From assembly GCF_009834565.1 (NCBI RefSeq), contig NZ_CP019428.1, forward strand, positions 1,674,001 to 1,738,000: a DNA stretch of 64,000 nucleotides, written 5' to 3'. This stretch comes from Pseudomonas sp. R76 (GTDB lineage Bacteria > Pseudomonadota > Gammaproteobacteria > Pseudomonadales > Pseudomonadaceae). Positions 17,253 through 26,723 of this stretch are shown in pieces. Positions within the stretch are counted from its first letter, which is position 1. Each line of letters starts with the position of its first letter. A program made the position numbers and the translations under genes. The notes beneath the pieces are model-generated. The model made no database searches and was not told the DNA's origin. It saw nothing but the letters and a program-made list of their open reading frames with translations.

Positions 17253-17963
17253 TTAGGCCGTCGCCGGCTCTTCAGGTGGGTAAATAGACATCATGAATGC
17301 TTTATCGCCTTCTGATATTTCTTCGTTAAAGGGGACTTCATTTTCATCCGTGGTGACCCATGCTGGCGTTTTATAGTGCATGATTGATTTCGGATCGTAC
17401 GCGGAACGGGTCGTGAGGTGGGAGGCAAGGGTATCTAGAATATTTTTATAAACTTCTGCTTTTGAAAGTCCAAGTTTCTTACCCTCTTCGTGCAACTTGT
17501 CTTTGTCCCAGTTTATCGTGTGGTCCGGATGTTGGTGTTCATGCTCCAACCCCAGTGCATGACCAAACTCATGGCGTATGGTGTGGTTCAGCATGTCGGC
17601 CGTTTGTATCAGGTCAATGTGCATCGTGGGTGAGTCTTTTGGATATTCTTTTGCTTGCGTGCCCACGGCTGAATAACTGCCAGTCCCATCGTTTTTTCCA
17701 GATATTCTAATGTCACCGTCATTGGTTTCGATGAACTTGAATTTCAGGTTTGTATACGGCTGCCAAAGGTTTATGTTTTTCTTTACATAGTCTTTTGCTT
17801 TTTCCGGCATGTCGAACAGTGAGATGGTAATGGTCGAGTGTTGTGGCCATAAGTATCGCGTGCTGGCGATGCCGCGTGTATGTCTAACGGACGCTGGAGG
17901 GTCTATTTCAGGGTCGGTTAGTGCGGAACAGGTATGTAAATTGGTCGCGGGTATAGTGAGCAT
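17253..17963 (-). CDS. Astacin-like (M12A) zinc metalloprotease, orphan
   Basis: A 236-residue protein with a complete metzincin site: HEFGHALGLEHEHQHPD at ~131-147 supplies three zinc-binding His and the catalytic Glu, and SIMHY downstream is the Met-turn. The HEHQxPD continuation and the SxMHY turn are those of astacin-family bacterial peptidases (flavastacin type). The catalytic domain starts with TRYLWPQHSTITISL, the usual entry of this fold. There is no signal peptide or recognised secretion signal. The gene is visibly richer in A and T than its neighbours and lies between the antiporter and dapC genes, suggesting transfer. Target and export route are unknown. Confidence 0.87.
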   Translation of the reverse strand: MLTIPATNLHTCSALTDPEIDPPASVRHTRGIASTRYLWPQHSTITISLFDMPEKAKDYVKKNINLWQPYTNLKFKFIETNDGDIRISGKNDGTGSYSAVGTQAKEYPKDSPTMHIDLIQTADMLNHTIRHEFGHALGLEHEHQHPDHTINWDKDKLHEEGKKLGLSKAEVYKNILDTLASHLTTRSAYDPKSIMHYKTPAWVTTDENEVPFNEEISEGDKAFMMSIYPPEEPATA

Positions 17964-18087
17964 GAGTGTTCCACGGTTCGGAGATGTACGGTAATCCTTT
18001 GATTCATTTCTCCATGCCTATATGTGGTTCATTCTGTTACTTGGTTCCAGTTACAGTGATGGGGAGCCGCTGCAACTCTAGTGTTAA

Positions 18088-18114
18088 ACCTGCGCCCCAT
18101 TGCGGGGTGCAGGT
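18088..18114 (-). terminator. Terminator-like hairpin after dapC
   Basis: On the minus strand ACCTGC, a wobble pair and CCCC close over a five-base loop with GGGG and GCAGGT, then TTTAAC. It begins 11 bases after the dapC stop, separating dapC from the metalloprotease gene downstream. Confidence 0.6.
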
Positions 18115-18124
18115 GTGTGGTGCG

Positions 18125-19324
18125 TTATCGGTTGCGTGTGATAAAAGCGCGGATCCGCTCAGCCGCTTCCACGCACTCCGCCAGCGGCGCAACCAGCGCC
18201 ATACGCACACGCCCGGCGCCAGGGTTAACGCCATCCACTTCCCGCGACAGGTAGGAACCCGGTACCACGGTCACGTGTTCCTCCACGAACAGGTCGCGGC
18301 AGAAGGCGGCATCGTCGCCATTCACATTCGGCCACAGGTAGAACCCACCGTCCGGGCTCTGCACGTCCAGCACCGGTTTGAGGATGGTCAGCACCGCGTC
18401 GAACTTCTCGCGGTACAGGTCACGGTTGGCCTGCACGTGCGCTTCGTCCTGCCAGGCAGCGATGCTCGCCAGTTGGGTTTGCACCGGCATCGCGCAACCG
18501 TGGTAGGTGCGGTACAGCAGGAACGCCTTGAGAATGTCGGCGTCGCCGGCGACAAAGCCGGAGCGCAGGCCTGGCAGGTTGGAGCGCTTGGACAGACTGT
18601 GGAACACCACGCAACGCTTGAAGTCCTGGCGACCCAGTTCCACGCAGGCACTGAGCAAGCCTGGCGGCGGGGTTTGTTCGTCGAAGTACAGCTCGCTGTA
18701 GCACTCGTCGGCGGCAATCACGAAGTCGTATTCATCAGCCAGGGCGATGAGCTTTTTCAGAGTGTCGACAGGGATCAGTGCGCCGGTCGGGTTACCTGGG
18801 GAGCACAGGAACAGGATCTGGCAGCGCTTCCAGATGTCCGGCGACACGGCGTCGAAATCCGGGTTGAAGCCGTTTTCGTCCAGGCAGGGCAGGTAATGCG
18901 GCTTGGCCCCGGCCAGGAACGCGGCGCCTTCGTAGATCTGGTAGAACGGGTTCGGGCTGACCACCAGCGCGTCGTCGCCACGGTTGACCACGGTCTGGGT
19001 AAAGGCGAACAGTGCTTCGCGGGTGCCGTTGACCGGCAGGATGTTGCGCGCCGGGTCGAGCCAACCCTTGGGCACGCTGAAGCGGCGTTCGCACCAGGCG
19101 CCGATGGCCTCGCGCAAGGCCGGGATGCCCAGGGTGGTCGGGTACACGGCCATCTGGTCGAGGTTATTGCTCAGCGCTTCGGCCACGAACGTCGGCGATT
19201 TGTGCTTGGGTTCGCCGATGGACAGCGCGATCGGGCGTTTGTCCGGGTTCGGCGTGACGCTGCCGAGCAGGGCGCGCAGTTTCTCGAACGGGTAGGGCTG
19301 CAGCTGGTTCAGGGCGTTGTTCAT
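18125..19324 (-). CDS. dapC: Succinyldiaminopimelate transaminase
   Basis: A 399-residue PLP-dependent class I/II aminotransferase making N-succinyl-LL-diaminopimelate. The PLP lysine is in FHSLSKRSNLPGLRSGFV, and other blocks are LCSPGNPTGALIP, DEYDFVIAADECYSELYF and GAGRVRMALVAP. The sequence opens MNNALNQLQPYPFEKLRALL, as in Pseudomonas DapC. The chosen start at 19324 removes an extension into the upstream repeat. Location next to glnD is the standard Pseudomonas arrangement. ArgD/AstC-type enzymes can also do this reaction, but the context favours DapC. Confidence 0.93.
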   Translation of the reverse strand: MNNALNQLQPYPFEKLRALLGSVTPNPDKRPIALSIGEPKHKSPTFVAEALSNNLDQMAVYPTTLGIPALREAIGAWCERRFSVPKGWLDPARNILPVNGTREALFAFTQTVVNRGDDALVVSPNPFYQIYEGAAFLAGAKPHYLPCLDENGFNPDFDAVSPDIWKRCQILFLCSPGNPTGALIPVDTLKKLIALADEYDFVIAADECYSELYFDEQTPPPGLLSACVELGRQDFKRCVVFHSLSKRSNLPGLRSGFVAGDADILKAFLLYRTYHGCAMPVQTQLASIAAWQDEAHVQANRDLYREKFDAVLTILKPVLDVQSPDGGFYLWPNVNGDDAAFCRDLFVEEHVTVVPGSYLSREVDGVNPGAGRVRMALVAPLAECVEAAERIRAFITRNR

Positions 19325-19354
19325 GTAAGCCTCTAATGCAATGGGCACGAACCC

Positions 19355-19441
19355 TGTGGGAGCTGGCTTGCCTGCGATGGCATCGCTGCGTTGCGCCAGA
19401 CACACCGCGGTGCCCGCATCGCAGGCAAGCCAGCTCCCACA
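19355..19441. repeat. REPIN-like inverted repeat between glnD and dapC
   Basis: Left arm TGTGGGAGCTGGCTTGCCTG at 19355, right arm ending GCAAGCCAGCTCCCACA at 19441. Same sequence type as the element at 8301. Confidence 0.86.
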
Positions 19442-19467
19442 TGAATCGCGTTCACACAGTTAAGAAA

Positions 19468-22170
19468 TCAAATCGTCAGCCGCGTCAGCTCGACGCCGGG
19501 TTCCTGGGTCACGCTCAGTTGCTGGACGATTGCGTCCTGCAGGCGTCGGCACAGTTCAGGGTCGGACAGCGGCTGGTTGTCGGCGTCGGTGATGAAGAAC
19601 ACGTCTTCCACGCGCTCGCCGAGGGTTGCAATCTTGGCGTTCTGCAACGACAGGTCGAACTCCAGGAAAATCCCGCCAATGCGCGCCAGCAAGCCTGGGC
19701 GGTCCGGCGCGCTGAGTTCGAGCACGGTCACCGGGCGTTGGGCGTCGTTGGAGATGGTCACCTGGGGCGCGAAGGCAAAATGCTTGAGCTGGCGCGGCAC
19801 CCGGCGCTGGATGATGGTCGGGTAATCGTCCGGGTTGCGCAGGGCTTCGGTCAGGCCTTCGCGGATCTTTTTCACGCGCACTGGGTTGTCGCCGATCGAG
19901 TCGCCGTCGGTGTCGAGCACGATGTAGGTGTCGAGGGTGAACTGGCTGCTGGAGGTGATGACGCGGGCGTCATGGATGTTCAGGTTGAGCTGGTCCATGG
20001 CGGCCACGGTCACGGCGAAGAAGTCGTGCTGGTCGGGTGCGTAGATGAAAATCTGCGTACCGCCCTCGAATTCGCGCTGGGTGGTTTCCTTGATCAGTAC
20101 CAGCGGGCCGCCATCGGCCGGCTGCTGCAGGATCGCGTCACTGTGCCAGGCGACGTCGCCGGCGGTGTGGCGCAGGAAGTAATCGTCACCCAATTGCGAC
20201 CACAATTGCTCGACGTCGTCCGGGTCGTTGCCGCCCCGCACGAGGATATCCAGGGCCGCGCTTTGGGTGCGGCGGATCTGCTCTTCGCGGTCCACCGGGT
20301 TTTCCAGGCCACGGCGCAGCGCGCGCTTGGTCTCGGTGTAGAGCTGGCGCAACAGGCTGGCGCGCCACGAGTTCCACAACGTCGGGTTGGTGGCATTGAT
20401 GTCGGAGACGGTCAGCACGTAGAGATAGTCGAGGCGGATTTCATCGCCGACGATGCCGGCGAAGTCGTGGATCACCTGCGGGTCGGACAAGTCTTTACGC
20501 TGGGCGGTGGTCGACATCACCAAGTGGTTTTGCACCAGCCAGACAATCAGGCGGCTGTCCCACAGCGGCAGTTGATGGCGCTGGCAGAAGGCCGCGGCAT
20601 CGACCGCGCCGACCTCCGAGTGGTCGCCATGCCGGCCCTTGCCGATATCGTGGTACAGGCCGGCCAAATAGATCAACTCGGGCTTGGGCAGCTTGGCCAT
20701 CAGCTTACTTGCCAGCGGGAATTTCTCTGACACCTGGGTGTACTGCAACTTACGCAGGTGCTTGATCAGGTTCAGGGTGTGGGCGTCCACGGTGTAAATG
20801 TGGAACAGGTCGTGCTGCATCTGCCCGACGATAAAACCGAACTCCGGCAGGTAGCGCCCGAGGATGCCGTAACGGTTCATCCGCCGCAGGTTGCGGTGGA
20901 TGCCGATCTTGCACTTGAACAGCTCGATAAACAGGCTGGTGTTGCGGATGTCATTGCGAAAATCATCGTCGATCAGGTGACGGTTTTCGCGCAGCAGGCG
21001 GATGGTATCGGCGCGTACGCCCTTGATTTCCGGCTGCTGGGCCATCAGCACGAAGATTTCCAGCATGGCGAACGGCGTGCGGCGAAACACGTTGTCGTTG
21101 CGCGCCTCGATATAGCCGTCATGCAGTTGGAAGCGTGAGTTGATCGGCTGCGGCGGCGCTTCGTCTTCGGGGGCCAGGATCACCTCTTCGAAGTGCTGGA
21201 TGATCAGGTCGCTGAGCTGGGCAATGCTCATGACCACCCGGTAATACTGTTGCATGAAGCTTTCGATGCTGGTCTTCGCGTCTTCGCCTTCAAACCCAAG
21301 CAGTGTGGCGATGGAGCGCTGGTGGTCGAACAGCAGGCGGTCTTCGGAGCGCCCGGCGAGCATGTGCAGGGCGTAGCGCACTTTCCACAGGAACTCCTGG
21401 GACGAGGCCAGCAAGGCGTTTTCGCTCTCGACCAAAAAGCCTTCACCGGCCAGTGCGCGCAGGTTGAGGGTGCCGTATTGACGGCGGGCGACCCACAAAA
21501 TGGTCTGGATATCGCGCAGCCCGCCCGGTGAGCCTTTTACATTTGGCTCAAGGTTGTATTCGGTATCGTTGTACTTATGGTGACGAGCTTTCTGCTCGGC
21601 ACGCTTGGCCAGGAAGAACTCCTTGCTCGGCCACATATGCGCGGTGCTGGTGACTTCCAGCATGCGCTGGCGCAGGCGCTCGGGGCCGGCAATGGTGCGG
21701 CTTTCCATCAGGTTGGTGATGACGGTGAGGTCGGCACGGGCCTCTTCTGCGCATTCGTCCACCGAGCGTACGCTCTGGCCGACTTCCAGGCCGATGTCCC
21801 ACAACAGCGTCAGAAAACGCTCGATGGAATCGCGAAAGATCTCATGATCGGCGCTGTCCAGCAGGATCAGCAGGTCGATGTCGGAGTAGGGGTGCAGTTC
21901 GCCGCGACCGTAGCCGCCGACGGCCACCAGGGCGATATCGGCGTCTTCACTCCAGCTGAACTGTTCCCAGGCCTTTTGCAGGATGTTGTCGACGAACCAG
22001 GCGCGGTCCTCGATCAGTCGTCGAATGTCCCGGCCGCTGCGAAAGCGCGCATCGAGCACTTCGCGCGCCTGGCGAATAGCCTTCTTGAAGGCGGCGATGG
22101 GGCTCGCCTTCAGTGCCAGTTCGGCCTGGAACTGGCCACGGTCGAAGAGTTCGGGATCCACCTGGGGCAT
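19468..22170 (-). CDS. glnD: PII uridylyltransferase / uridylyl-removing enzyme
   Basis: A 900-residue nitrogen sensor that uridylylates PII (GlnB/GlnK) when glutamine is low and removes UMP when it is high. Domains in order: nucleotidyltransferase with [17 protein letters not shown] at ~85-101, a GlnE-like helical region, an HD phosphohydrolase with [14 protein letters not shown] in the middle, and two C-terminal ACT domains (from ~700) that bind glutamine, the last including [18 protein letters not shown]. Length is normal. It lies between map and dapC on the minus strand, 64 bases after map. Confidence 0.97.
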   Translation of the reverse strand: MPQVDPELFDRGQFQAELALKASPIAAFKKAIRQAREVLDARFRSGRDIRRLIEDRAWFVDNILQKAWEQFSWSEDADIALVAVGGYGRGELHPYSDIDLLILLDSADHEIFRDSIERFLTLLWDIGLEVGQSVRSVDECAEEARADLTVITNLMESRTIAGPERLRQRMLEVTSTAHMWPSKEFFLAKRAEQKARHHKYNDTEYNLEPNVKGSPGGLRDIQTILWVARRQYGTLNLRALAGEGFLVESENALLASSQEFLWKVRYALHMLAGRSEDRLLFDHQRSIATLLGFEGEDAKTSIESFMQQYYRVVMSIAQLSDLIIQHFEEVILAPEDEAPPQPINSRFQLHDGYIEARNDNVFRRTPFAMLEIFVLMAQQPEIKGVRADTIRLLRENRHLIDDDFRNDIRNTSLFIELFKCKIGIHRNLRRMNRYGILGRYLPEFGFIVGQMQHDLFHIYTVDAHTLNLIKHLRKLQYTQVSEKFPLASKLMAKLPKPELIYLAGLYHDIGKGRHGDHSEVGAVDAAAFCQRHQLPLWDSRLIVWLVQNHLVMSTTAQRKDLSDPQVIHDFAGIVGDEIRLDYLYVLTVSDINATNPTLWNSWRASLLRQLYTETKRALRRGLENPVDREEQIRRTQSAALDILVRGGNDPDDVEQLWSQLGDDYFLRHTAGDVAWHSDAILQQPADGGPLVLIKETTQREFEGGTQIFIYAPDQHDFFAVTVAAMDQLNLNIHDARVITSSSQFTLDTYIVLDTDGDSIGDNPVRVKKIREGLTEALRNPDDYPTIIQRRVPRQLKHFAFAPQVTISNDAQRPVTVLELSAPDRPGLLARIGGIFLEFDLSLQNAKIATLGERVEDVFFITDADNQPLSDPELCRRLQDAIVQQLSVTQEPGVELTRLTI

Positions 22171-22234
22171 CGATCGGCTTTCCTTTCTATCTGTCAGTCA
22201 GTCACAACACGCTGTGGGAAAACCAAGTCAGCCT

Positions 22235-23017
22235 TTAAGCCGAAATGCGCGGGATGGTGTCATCGGCGCGCAGGGTGAAGATCTCGTAGCCGGTTTCGGT
22301 GACCAGCAGGGTGTGTTCCCACTGGGCCGAGAGCTTGCGGTCCTTGGTGATGGCAGTCCAACCGTCGCCCAGCACCTTGGTGTCGGCCTTGCCCTGGTTG
22401 ATCATCGGCTCGATGGTAAAGGTCATGCCTGCTTTGAGTTCCATGCCGGTGCCGGCGCGGCCGTAATGCAGGATTTGCGGCTCTTCATGGAACACTGTGC
22501 CGATGCCGTGGCCGCAGAAGTCGCGTACCACCGAGAAACCGTTCTTTTCGGCATGCTTCTGGATAACTTCACCGATATCGCCCAGGCGGCAGCCGGGTTT
22601 AACGATTTCGATGGCTTTGTACATGCATTCCTGGGTGACCTGGGACAGGCGCTCGGCCCACACCGGTACGGTGCCGACGTGGAACATGCGGCTGGTGTCG
22701 CCGAAATAGCGGTCCTTGATCACGGTGACGTCGATGTTCAGGGTGTCGCCGTCCTTCAACGGCTTGTCACCGGGAATCCCGTGGCAGACCACGTGATTGA
22801 CCGAGGTGCAGATCGACTTGGGGAAACCCTTGTAGTTCAGCGGTGCAGGGATGGCGCCCTGGACGTTGACTATATAGTCGTGGCAGATCTGGTTCAGGGT
22901 TTCGGTGGTCACGCCTGGCTTGACATGCTCGGCAATCATTTCCAGCACGTCGGCAGCCAGTTTGCCGGCGATGCGCATGCCGGCGATGTCTTCGGCGGTT
23001 TTCAAACTAACGGTCAT
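22235..23017 (-). CDS. map: Type I methionine aminopeptidase
   Basis: A 260-residue metalloenzyme that removes the initiator methionine from new proteins. The metal ligands are in DTLNIDVTVIKDRYFGDTS (two Asp), GHGIGTVFHEEPQIL (His, His, Glu) and MTFTIEPMI (Glu), with a final Glu near QWEHTLLV. No N-terminal zinc-finger extension is present, so it is type Ia. It is transcribed away from rpsB across a 386-base gap, the arrangement found in Pseudomonas and E. coli. Confidence 0.97.
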   Translation of the reverse strand: MTVSLKTAEDIAGMRIAGKLAADVLEMIAEHVKPGVTTETLNQICHDYIVNVQGAIPAPLNYKGFPKSICTSVNHVVCHGIPGDKPLKDGDTLNIDVTVIKDRYFGDTSRMFHVGTVPVWAERLSQVTQECMYKAIEIVKPGCRLGDIGEVIQKHAEKNGFSVVRDFCGHGIGTVFHEEPQILHYGRAGTGMELKAGMTFTIEPMINQGKADTKVLGDGWTAITKDRKLSAQWEHTLLVTETGYEIFTLRADDTIPRISA

Positions 23018-23235
23018 ACAGGCTCTCTCTAGCGCGACGCGCTGAAATCAATACGGTTTACGGGCGTGCGACAAAAAGGTTACAGAATTCGCACAAGCCA
23101 CAGAAAACACGATTCTAACAGACGATGGCGTCAAATCATGAGCCTCTGATGATCGCTTCTTTCTATAAGGTGGGGGTATATAGGCTCTATTCAAAGGGTT
23201 ACGTAAACGCCGCTCACGGCAAATGTGATTGCTGG

Positions 23236-23266
23236 TTCCGTTTTCGTCCTTCGTGTGGTATAAAAT
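23236..23266 (+). promoter_or_regulatory. Possible rpsB promoter in the map-rpsB gap
   Basis: TATAAAAT at 23259-23266 is a strong -10-like sequence, but the matching -35 (TTCCGT, 17 bases upstream) is poor. It would give a ~130-base rpsB leader. The remaining ~210 bases toward map should hold the divergent map promoter; I saw no clear hexamers for it. Confidence 0.38.
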
Positions 23267-23403
23267 GCGCCGCTTTCCGGGGATGCCCCGCAGAGCTTAA
23301 ATCCACACACGTGTCGACACGATGACCTGGGTGCCGGAGGCGAATGCCGCTGGTTGGTCATTGGGATACGTGGAGGCCAAACCCGACTTATTAAGGAACT
23401 ATC
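23267..23403 (+). promoter_or_regulatory. rpsB mRNA leader, possible S2 autoregulatory region
   Basis: About 130 bases lie between the likely promoter and the rpsB ATG, longer than needed for a ribosome site. In gammaproteobacteria the rpsB leader carries an RNA structure through which ribosomal protein S2 represses rpsB-tsf. The stretch contains paired-looking segments, such as GATGACCTGGGTGCC before TTGGTCATTGGG, that could form it. The family match is inferred from position only. Confidence 0.4.
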
Positions 23404-24141
23404 ATGTCCCAAGTCAACATGCGCGATATGCTGAAGGCCGGTGTGCACTTCGGTCACCAGACCCGTTACTGGAACCCGAAAATGGGTAAATACATTTTCG
23501 GCGCGCGTAACAAGATCCACATTATCAACCTTGAAAAAACCCTGCCAATGTTCAACGAAGCTCTGACTTTCGTAGAGCGTCTGGCCCAGGGCAAAAACAA
23601 GATTCTGTTCGTCGGCACCAAGCGTTCCGCTGGCAAGATCGTTGCTGAAGAAGCAGCACGTTGCGGTTCGCCGTACGTCGATCACCGCTGGTTGGGCGGC
23701 ATGCTGACCAACTTCAAAACCATCCGTGCTTCCATCAAGCGTCTGCGTGACCTTGAAGTGCAAGCCGAAGACGGTACTTTCGCCAAGCTGACCAAGAAAG
23801 AGGCGCTGATGCGCACTCGCGACCTGGAAAAGCTCGATCGTTCCCTGGGTGGTATCAAGGACATGGGCGGCCTGCCTGACGCACTGTTCGTTATCGACGT
23901 TGATCACGAGCGCATCGCGATCACCGAAGCCAACAAGCTGGGCATCCCGGTTATCGGCGTAGTCGATACCAACAGCAGCCCGGAAGGCGTTGACTACATC
24001 ATCCCAGGCAACGATGACGCAATCCGCGCTATCCAGCTGTACATGGGTTCGATGGCTGACGCTGTAATCCGTGGCCGCAACCACGTTGCTGGTGGCACCG
24101 AGCAGTTCGTTGAAGAAGCTCCGGTAGCTGCAGCTGAGTAA
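23404..24141 (+). CDS. rpsB: 30S ribosomal protein S2
   Basis: A 245-residue ribosomal protein of the small subunit needed for S1 binding to the 30S particle. It begins [20 protein letters not shown], with [20 protein letters not shown] and [16 protein letters not shown] as diagnostic blocks. GGAAC lies just before the ATG. It heads the rpsB-tsf unit; a hairpin with T-run between the two genes probably lowers tsf transcription relative to rpsB. Confidence 0.98.
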   Translation: MSQVNMRDMLKAGVHFGHQTRYWNPKMGKYIFGARNKIHIINLEKTLPMFNEALTFVERLAQGKNKILFVGTKRSAGKIVAEEAARCGSPYVDHRWLGGMLTNFKTIRASIKRLRDLEVQAEDGTFAKLTKKEALMRTRDLEKLDRSLGGIKDMGGLPDALFVIDVDHERIAITEANKLGIPVIGVVDTNSSPEGVDYIIPGNDDAIRAIQLYMGSMADAVIRGRNHVAGGTEQFVEEAPVAAAE

Positions 24142-24169
24142 TTGACGCCCTGGCGTTGACTCAGTAAGC

Positions 24170-24194
24170 AAAAAGGGGGCTTGGCCCCCTTTTT
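24170..24194 (+). terminator. Intercistronic terminator/attenuator between rpsB and tsf
   Basis: AAAAA-GGGGGC, loop TTG, GCCCCC-TTTTT: a textbook intrinsic terminator 28 bases after the rpsB stop. Since tsf is usually read from the rpsB promoter, it probably acts partially. Confidence 0.85.
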
Positions 24195-24332
24195 GCCACC
24201 TCGAAAACCATTTGTCGGAAGCGCAGCTACAACACCTGTAACGTGCAGCGGCCTACAAAGGTGATTCGGGAAGAATTGATCGCCCGTTTGATCGGGTGGA
24301 ATGGTTGAAAACCTATCCAAGAGGATTTTGAA

Positions 24333-25196
24333 ATGGCAGAGATTACTGCAGCGTTGGTTAAAGAACTGCGTGAGCGCACCGGCGAAGGCATGATGGATTG
24401 CAAAAAGGCCTTGACCAAGGCCGGCGGCGACATCGAAAAAGCCATTGACGACATGCGTGCTTCCGGCGCCATCAAGGCTGCCAAGAAAGCAGGCAACGTA
24501 GCTGCCGAAGGCGCTATCGCTCTGAAAGAAGACGGCAAGTCCGCCGTTCTGCTGGAAGTGAACTCGCAGACCGACTTCCTGGCTCTGCAGGACGACTTCA
24601 AGGCATTTGTTGCTGCCAGCGTTGAAAAAGCGTTCGCCGACAAACTGACCACTGTTGAGCCTCTGATCGAAGCTCAAGAAGCTGCTCGCCTGGTACTGGT
24701 CGGCAAGGTTGGCGAAAACGTCAACATTCGTCGCCTGGCTCGCATCGAAGGTGATGTGGTTGGTGGCTACCTGCACGGCAACAAAATCGGCGTTGTGGTT
24801 GCCCTGAAAGGCGGCGACGTTGAGCTGGCTAAAGACATCGCTATGCACGTAGCGGCCAGCAACCCAGAGTTCCTGCTGCCATCGGAAGTGTCTGCTGACG
24901 CAATCGAGCGCGAAAAAGCCGTGTTCCTGAGCCTGAACGCCGACAAGATCGCCGGCAAGCCAGAGAACATCGTTGAAAACATGATCAAAGGCCGTATCAG
25001 CAAGTTCCTGGCTGAAGCGAGCCTGGTTGAGCAGGCGTTCGTCAAGAACCCTGAAATCAAGGTTGGCGAACTGGCTAAGAAAGCCGGTGCTGAAATCGTT
25101 TCCTTCACTTACTACAAAGTAGGCGAAGGCATCGAGAAGCCGGTCGACAACTTCGCTGAAGAAGTTGCTGCCCAGCTGGCTGCCGCCAAGCAATAA
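24333..25196 (+). CDS. tsf: Elongation factor Ts
   Basis: A 287-residue guanine-nucleotide exchange factor that regenerates EF-Tu-GTP. The N-terminal UBA-like domain has LRERTGEGMMDCKKALTKAGGD, and the core contains the TDFLALQDDF stretch whose Asp-Phe pair displaces the EF-Tu magnesium. The length matches Pseudomonas EF-Ts. It follows rpsB by 191 bases containing the terminator-like hairpin. It ends before a second terminator that separates it from pyrH. Confidence 0.98.
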   Translation: MAEITAALVKELRERTGEGMMDCKKALTKAGGDIEKAIDDMRASGAIKAAKKAGNVAAEGAIALKEDGKSAVLLEVNSQTDFLALQDDFKAFVAASVEKAFADKLTTVEPLIEAQEAARLVLVGKVGENVNIRRLARIEGDVVGGYLHGNKIGVVVALKGGDVELAKDIAMHVAASNPEFLLPSEVSADAIEREKAVFLSLNADKIAGKPENIVENMIKGRISKFLAEASLVEQAFVKNPEIKVGELAKKAGAEIVSFTYYKVGEGIEKPVDNFAEEVAAQLAAAKQ

Positions 25197-25220
25197 GACA
25201 GTTTTTAACTGTCGCCCGAA

Positions 25221-25254
25221 AGAGGCTGCCCGCTCACGCGCGCAGCCTCTTTTC
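25221..25254 (+). terminator. Intrinsic terminator after tsf
   Basis: AGAGGCTGC (25221-25229) pairs with GCAGCCTCT (25242-25250), followed by TTTT. It closes the rpsB-tsf unit; pyrH therefore likely has its own promoter in the following ~150 bases. Confidence 0.85.
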
Positions 25255-25408
25255 AAATGGGAAGGCCAATTTTTATTTGGCTTCCTTTCGGAACTGGCTT
25301 ACAAAGCCGTGTTCCGATGGCGCTGTGATAGCGTCCAGCTAGAGTGAACGCAAGCCGTAAACGGCTCGCCAAGAATTTTTAAAAAATACGCCGCAGGAGA
25401 GATTCGCA

Positions 25409-26152
25409 ATGGCTCAGCAGGGCAGTGGTTATCAGGCTCGCTATAAACGCATTCTACTCAAGCTTAGCGGCGAGGCCCTGATGGGCTCGGAAGAGTTCGG
25501 GATTGATCCCAAGGTACTCGACCGCATGGCACTGGAAGTCGGCCAACTGGTGGGTATCGGTGTTCAGGTCGGCCTGGTGATCGGCGGCGGTAACTTGTTC
25601 CGTGGCGCGGCACTGAGTGCTGCGGGTATGGACCGAGTGACCGGCGACCACATGGGCATGCTGGCCACTGTGATGAACGCCTTGGCCATGCGTGACGCCC
25701 TGGAGCGTGCCAATATCTCGGCAATCGTGATGTCGGCTATTTCCATGGTCGGCGTGACCGATCACTATGACCGTCGCAAAGCCATGCGTCACCTGAACGC
25801 CAAGGAAGTCGTGATCTTTGCTGCCGGTACGGGTAACCCGTTCTTCACCACGGACTCGGCCGCTTGCCTGCGCGCTATCGAAATCGATGCCGACGTAGTG
25901 CTCAAAGCCACCAAGGTGGACGGCGTCTACACCGCAGACCCATTCAAAGACCCACATGCCGAGAAGTTCGATCATCTGACCTACGATGAAGTGCTGGATC
26001 GCAAGCTGGGCGTGATGGACCTGACGGCTATTTGCCTGTGCCGCGACCACAAGATGCCGCTGCGCGTATTTAACATGAACAAGCCCGGCGCCCTGCTGAA
26101 TATCGTACACGGCGGCGCGGAAGGGACTCTGATCGAGGAAGGCCAACAATGA
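25409..26152 (+). CDS. pyrH: UMP kinase
   Basis: A 247-residue amino-acid-kinase-fold enzyme phosphorylating UMP to UDP for pyrimidine nucleotide synthesis. Visible motifs are [13 protein letters not shown] near the start, IGGGNLFRG (nucleotide-binding loop), [19 protein letters not shown] (the UMP-contacting block) and [21 protein letters not shown] lies 8 bases before the ATG. Its last bases overlap the frr start by four (ATGA), giving a coupled pyrH-frr pair. Confidence 0.98.
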   Translation: MAQQGSGYQARYKRILLKLSGEALMGSEEFGIDPKVLDRMALEVGQLVGIGVQVGLVIGGGNLFRGAALSAAGMDRVTGDHMGMLATVMNALAMRDALERANISAIVMSAISMVGVTDHYDRRKAMRHLNAKEVVIFAAGTGNPFFTTDSAACLRAIEIDADVVLKATKVDGVYTADPFKDPHAEKFDHLTYDEVLDRKLGVMDLTAICLCRDHKMPLRVFNMNKPGALLNIVHGGAEGTLIEEGQQ

Positions 26153-26706
26153 TCAACGAAATCAAGAAAGACGCCCAAGCGCGTATGCAGAAATCCCTGG
26201 AGTCTCTGAGCCACGCATTCGGCCAGATTCGTACCGGTAAAGCGCACCCGAGCATCCTGGGCAGCGTGATGGTGCCTTACTACGGCGCCGACACCCCGCT
26301 GAGCGGCGTGGCCAACGTCACCGTTAAAGACTCGCGCACCCTGCAGGTCGTGGCTTTCGAGCGCAACATGCTTGCCGCTGTCGACAAGGCCATCCAGAGC
26401 GCCGGCCTGAACCTCAACCCGACCAACCTGGGCGAGTTGTTGCTGATCTCCATGCCTGCGCTGACCGAGGAAACCCGTAAGGGCTTCACCAAGCAGGCGC
26501 GCAGCGCAGCGGAAGATGCACGTGTTGCGGTGCGTAACATCCGTCGTGATGCATTGGGTGACCTGAAGAAGCTGGTCAAGGACAAAGAAATCAGCGAAGA
26601 CGAAGAGCGTCGTGCCGTCGCCGATATCGATAAGCTGACCAAAGACGCCGAGGCCCAGATCACCAAGGCCACGGAAGAGAAAGAAAAGGACCTGATGGCC
26701 GTATAA
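26149..26706 (+). CDS. frr: Ribosome recycling factor
   Basis: A 185-residue protein that, with EF-G, splits post-termination ribosomes. The sequence starts [20 protein letters not shown] and includes [10 protein letters not shown] and [20 protein letters not shown], diagnostic for RRF. It overlaps pyrH by four bases and is followed 17 bases later by uppS. Confidence 0.98.
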   Translation: MINEIKKDAQARMQKSLESLSHAFGQIRTGKAHPSILGSVMVPYYGADTPLSGVANVTVKDSRTLQVVAFERNMLAAVDKAIQSAGLNLNPTNLGELLLISMPALTEETRKGFTKQARSAAEDARVAVRNIRRDALGDLKKLVKDKEISEDEERRAVADIDKLTKDAEAQITKATEEKEKDLMAV

Positions 26707-26723
26707 GGGGTCAGGACGCCTTC

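Noticed and set aside
17211..18124. Prophage or insertion sequence around the metalloprotease
   Set aside because: No integrase, transposase, attachment repeats or phage genes are present; only one cargo-like gene.
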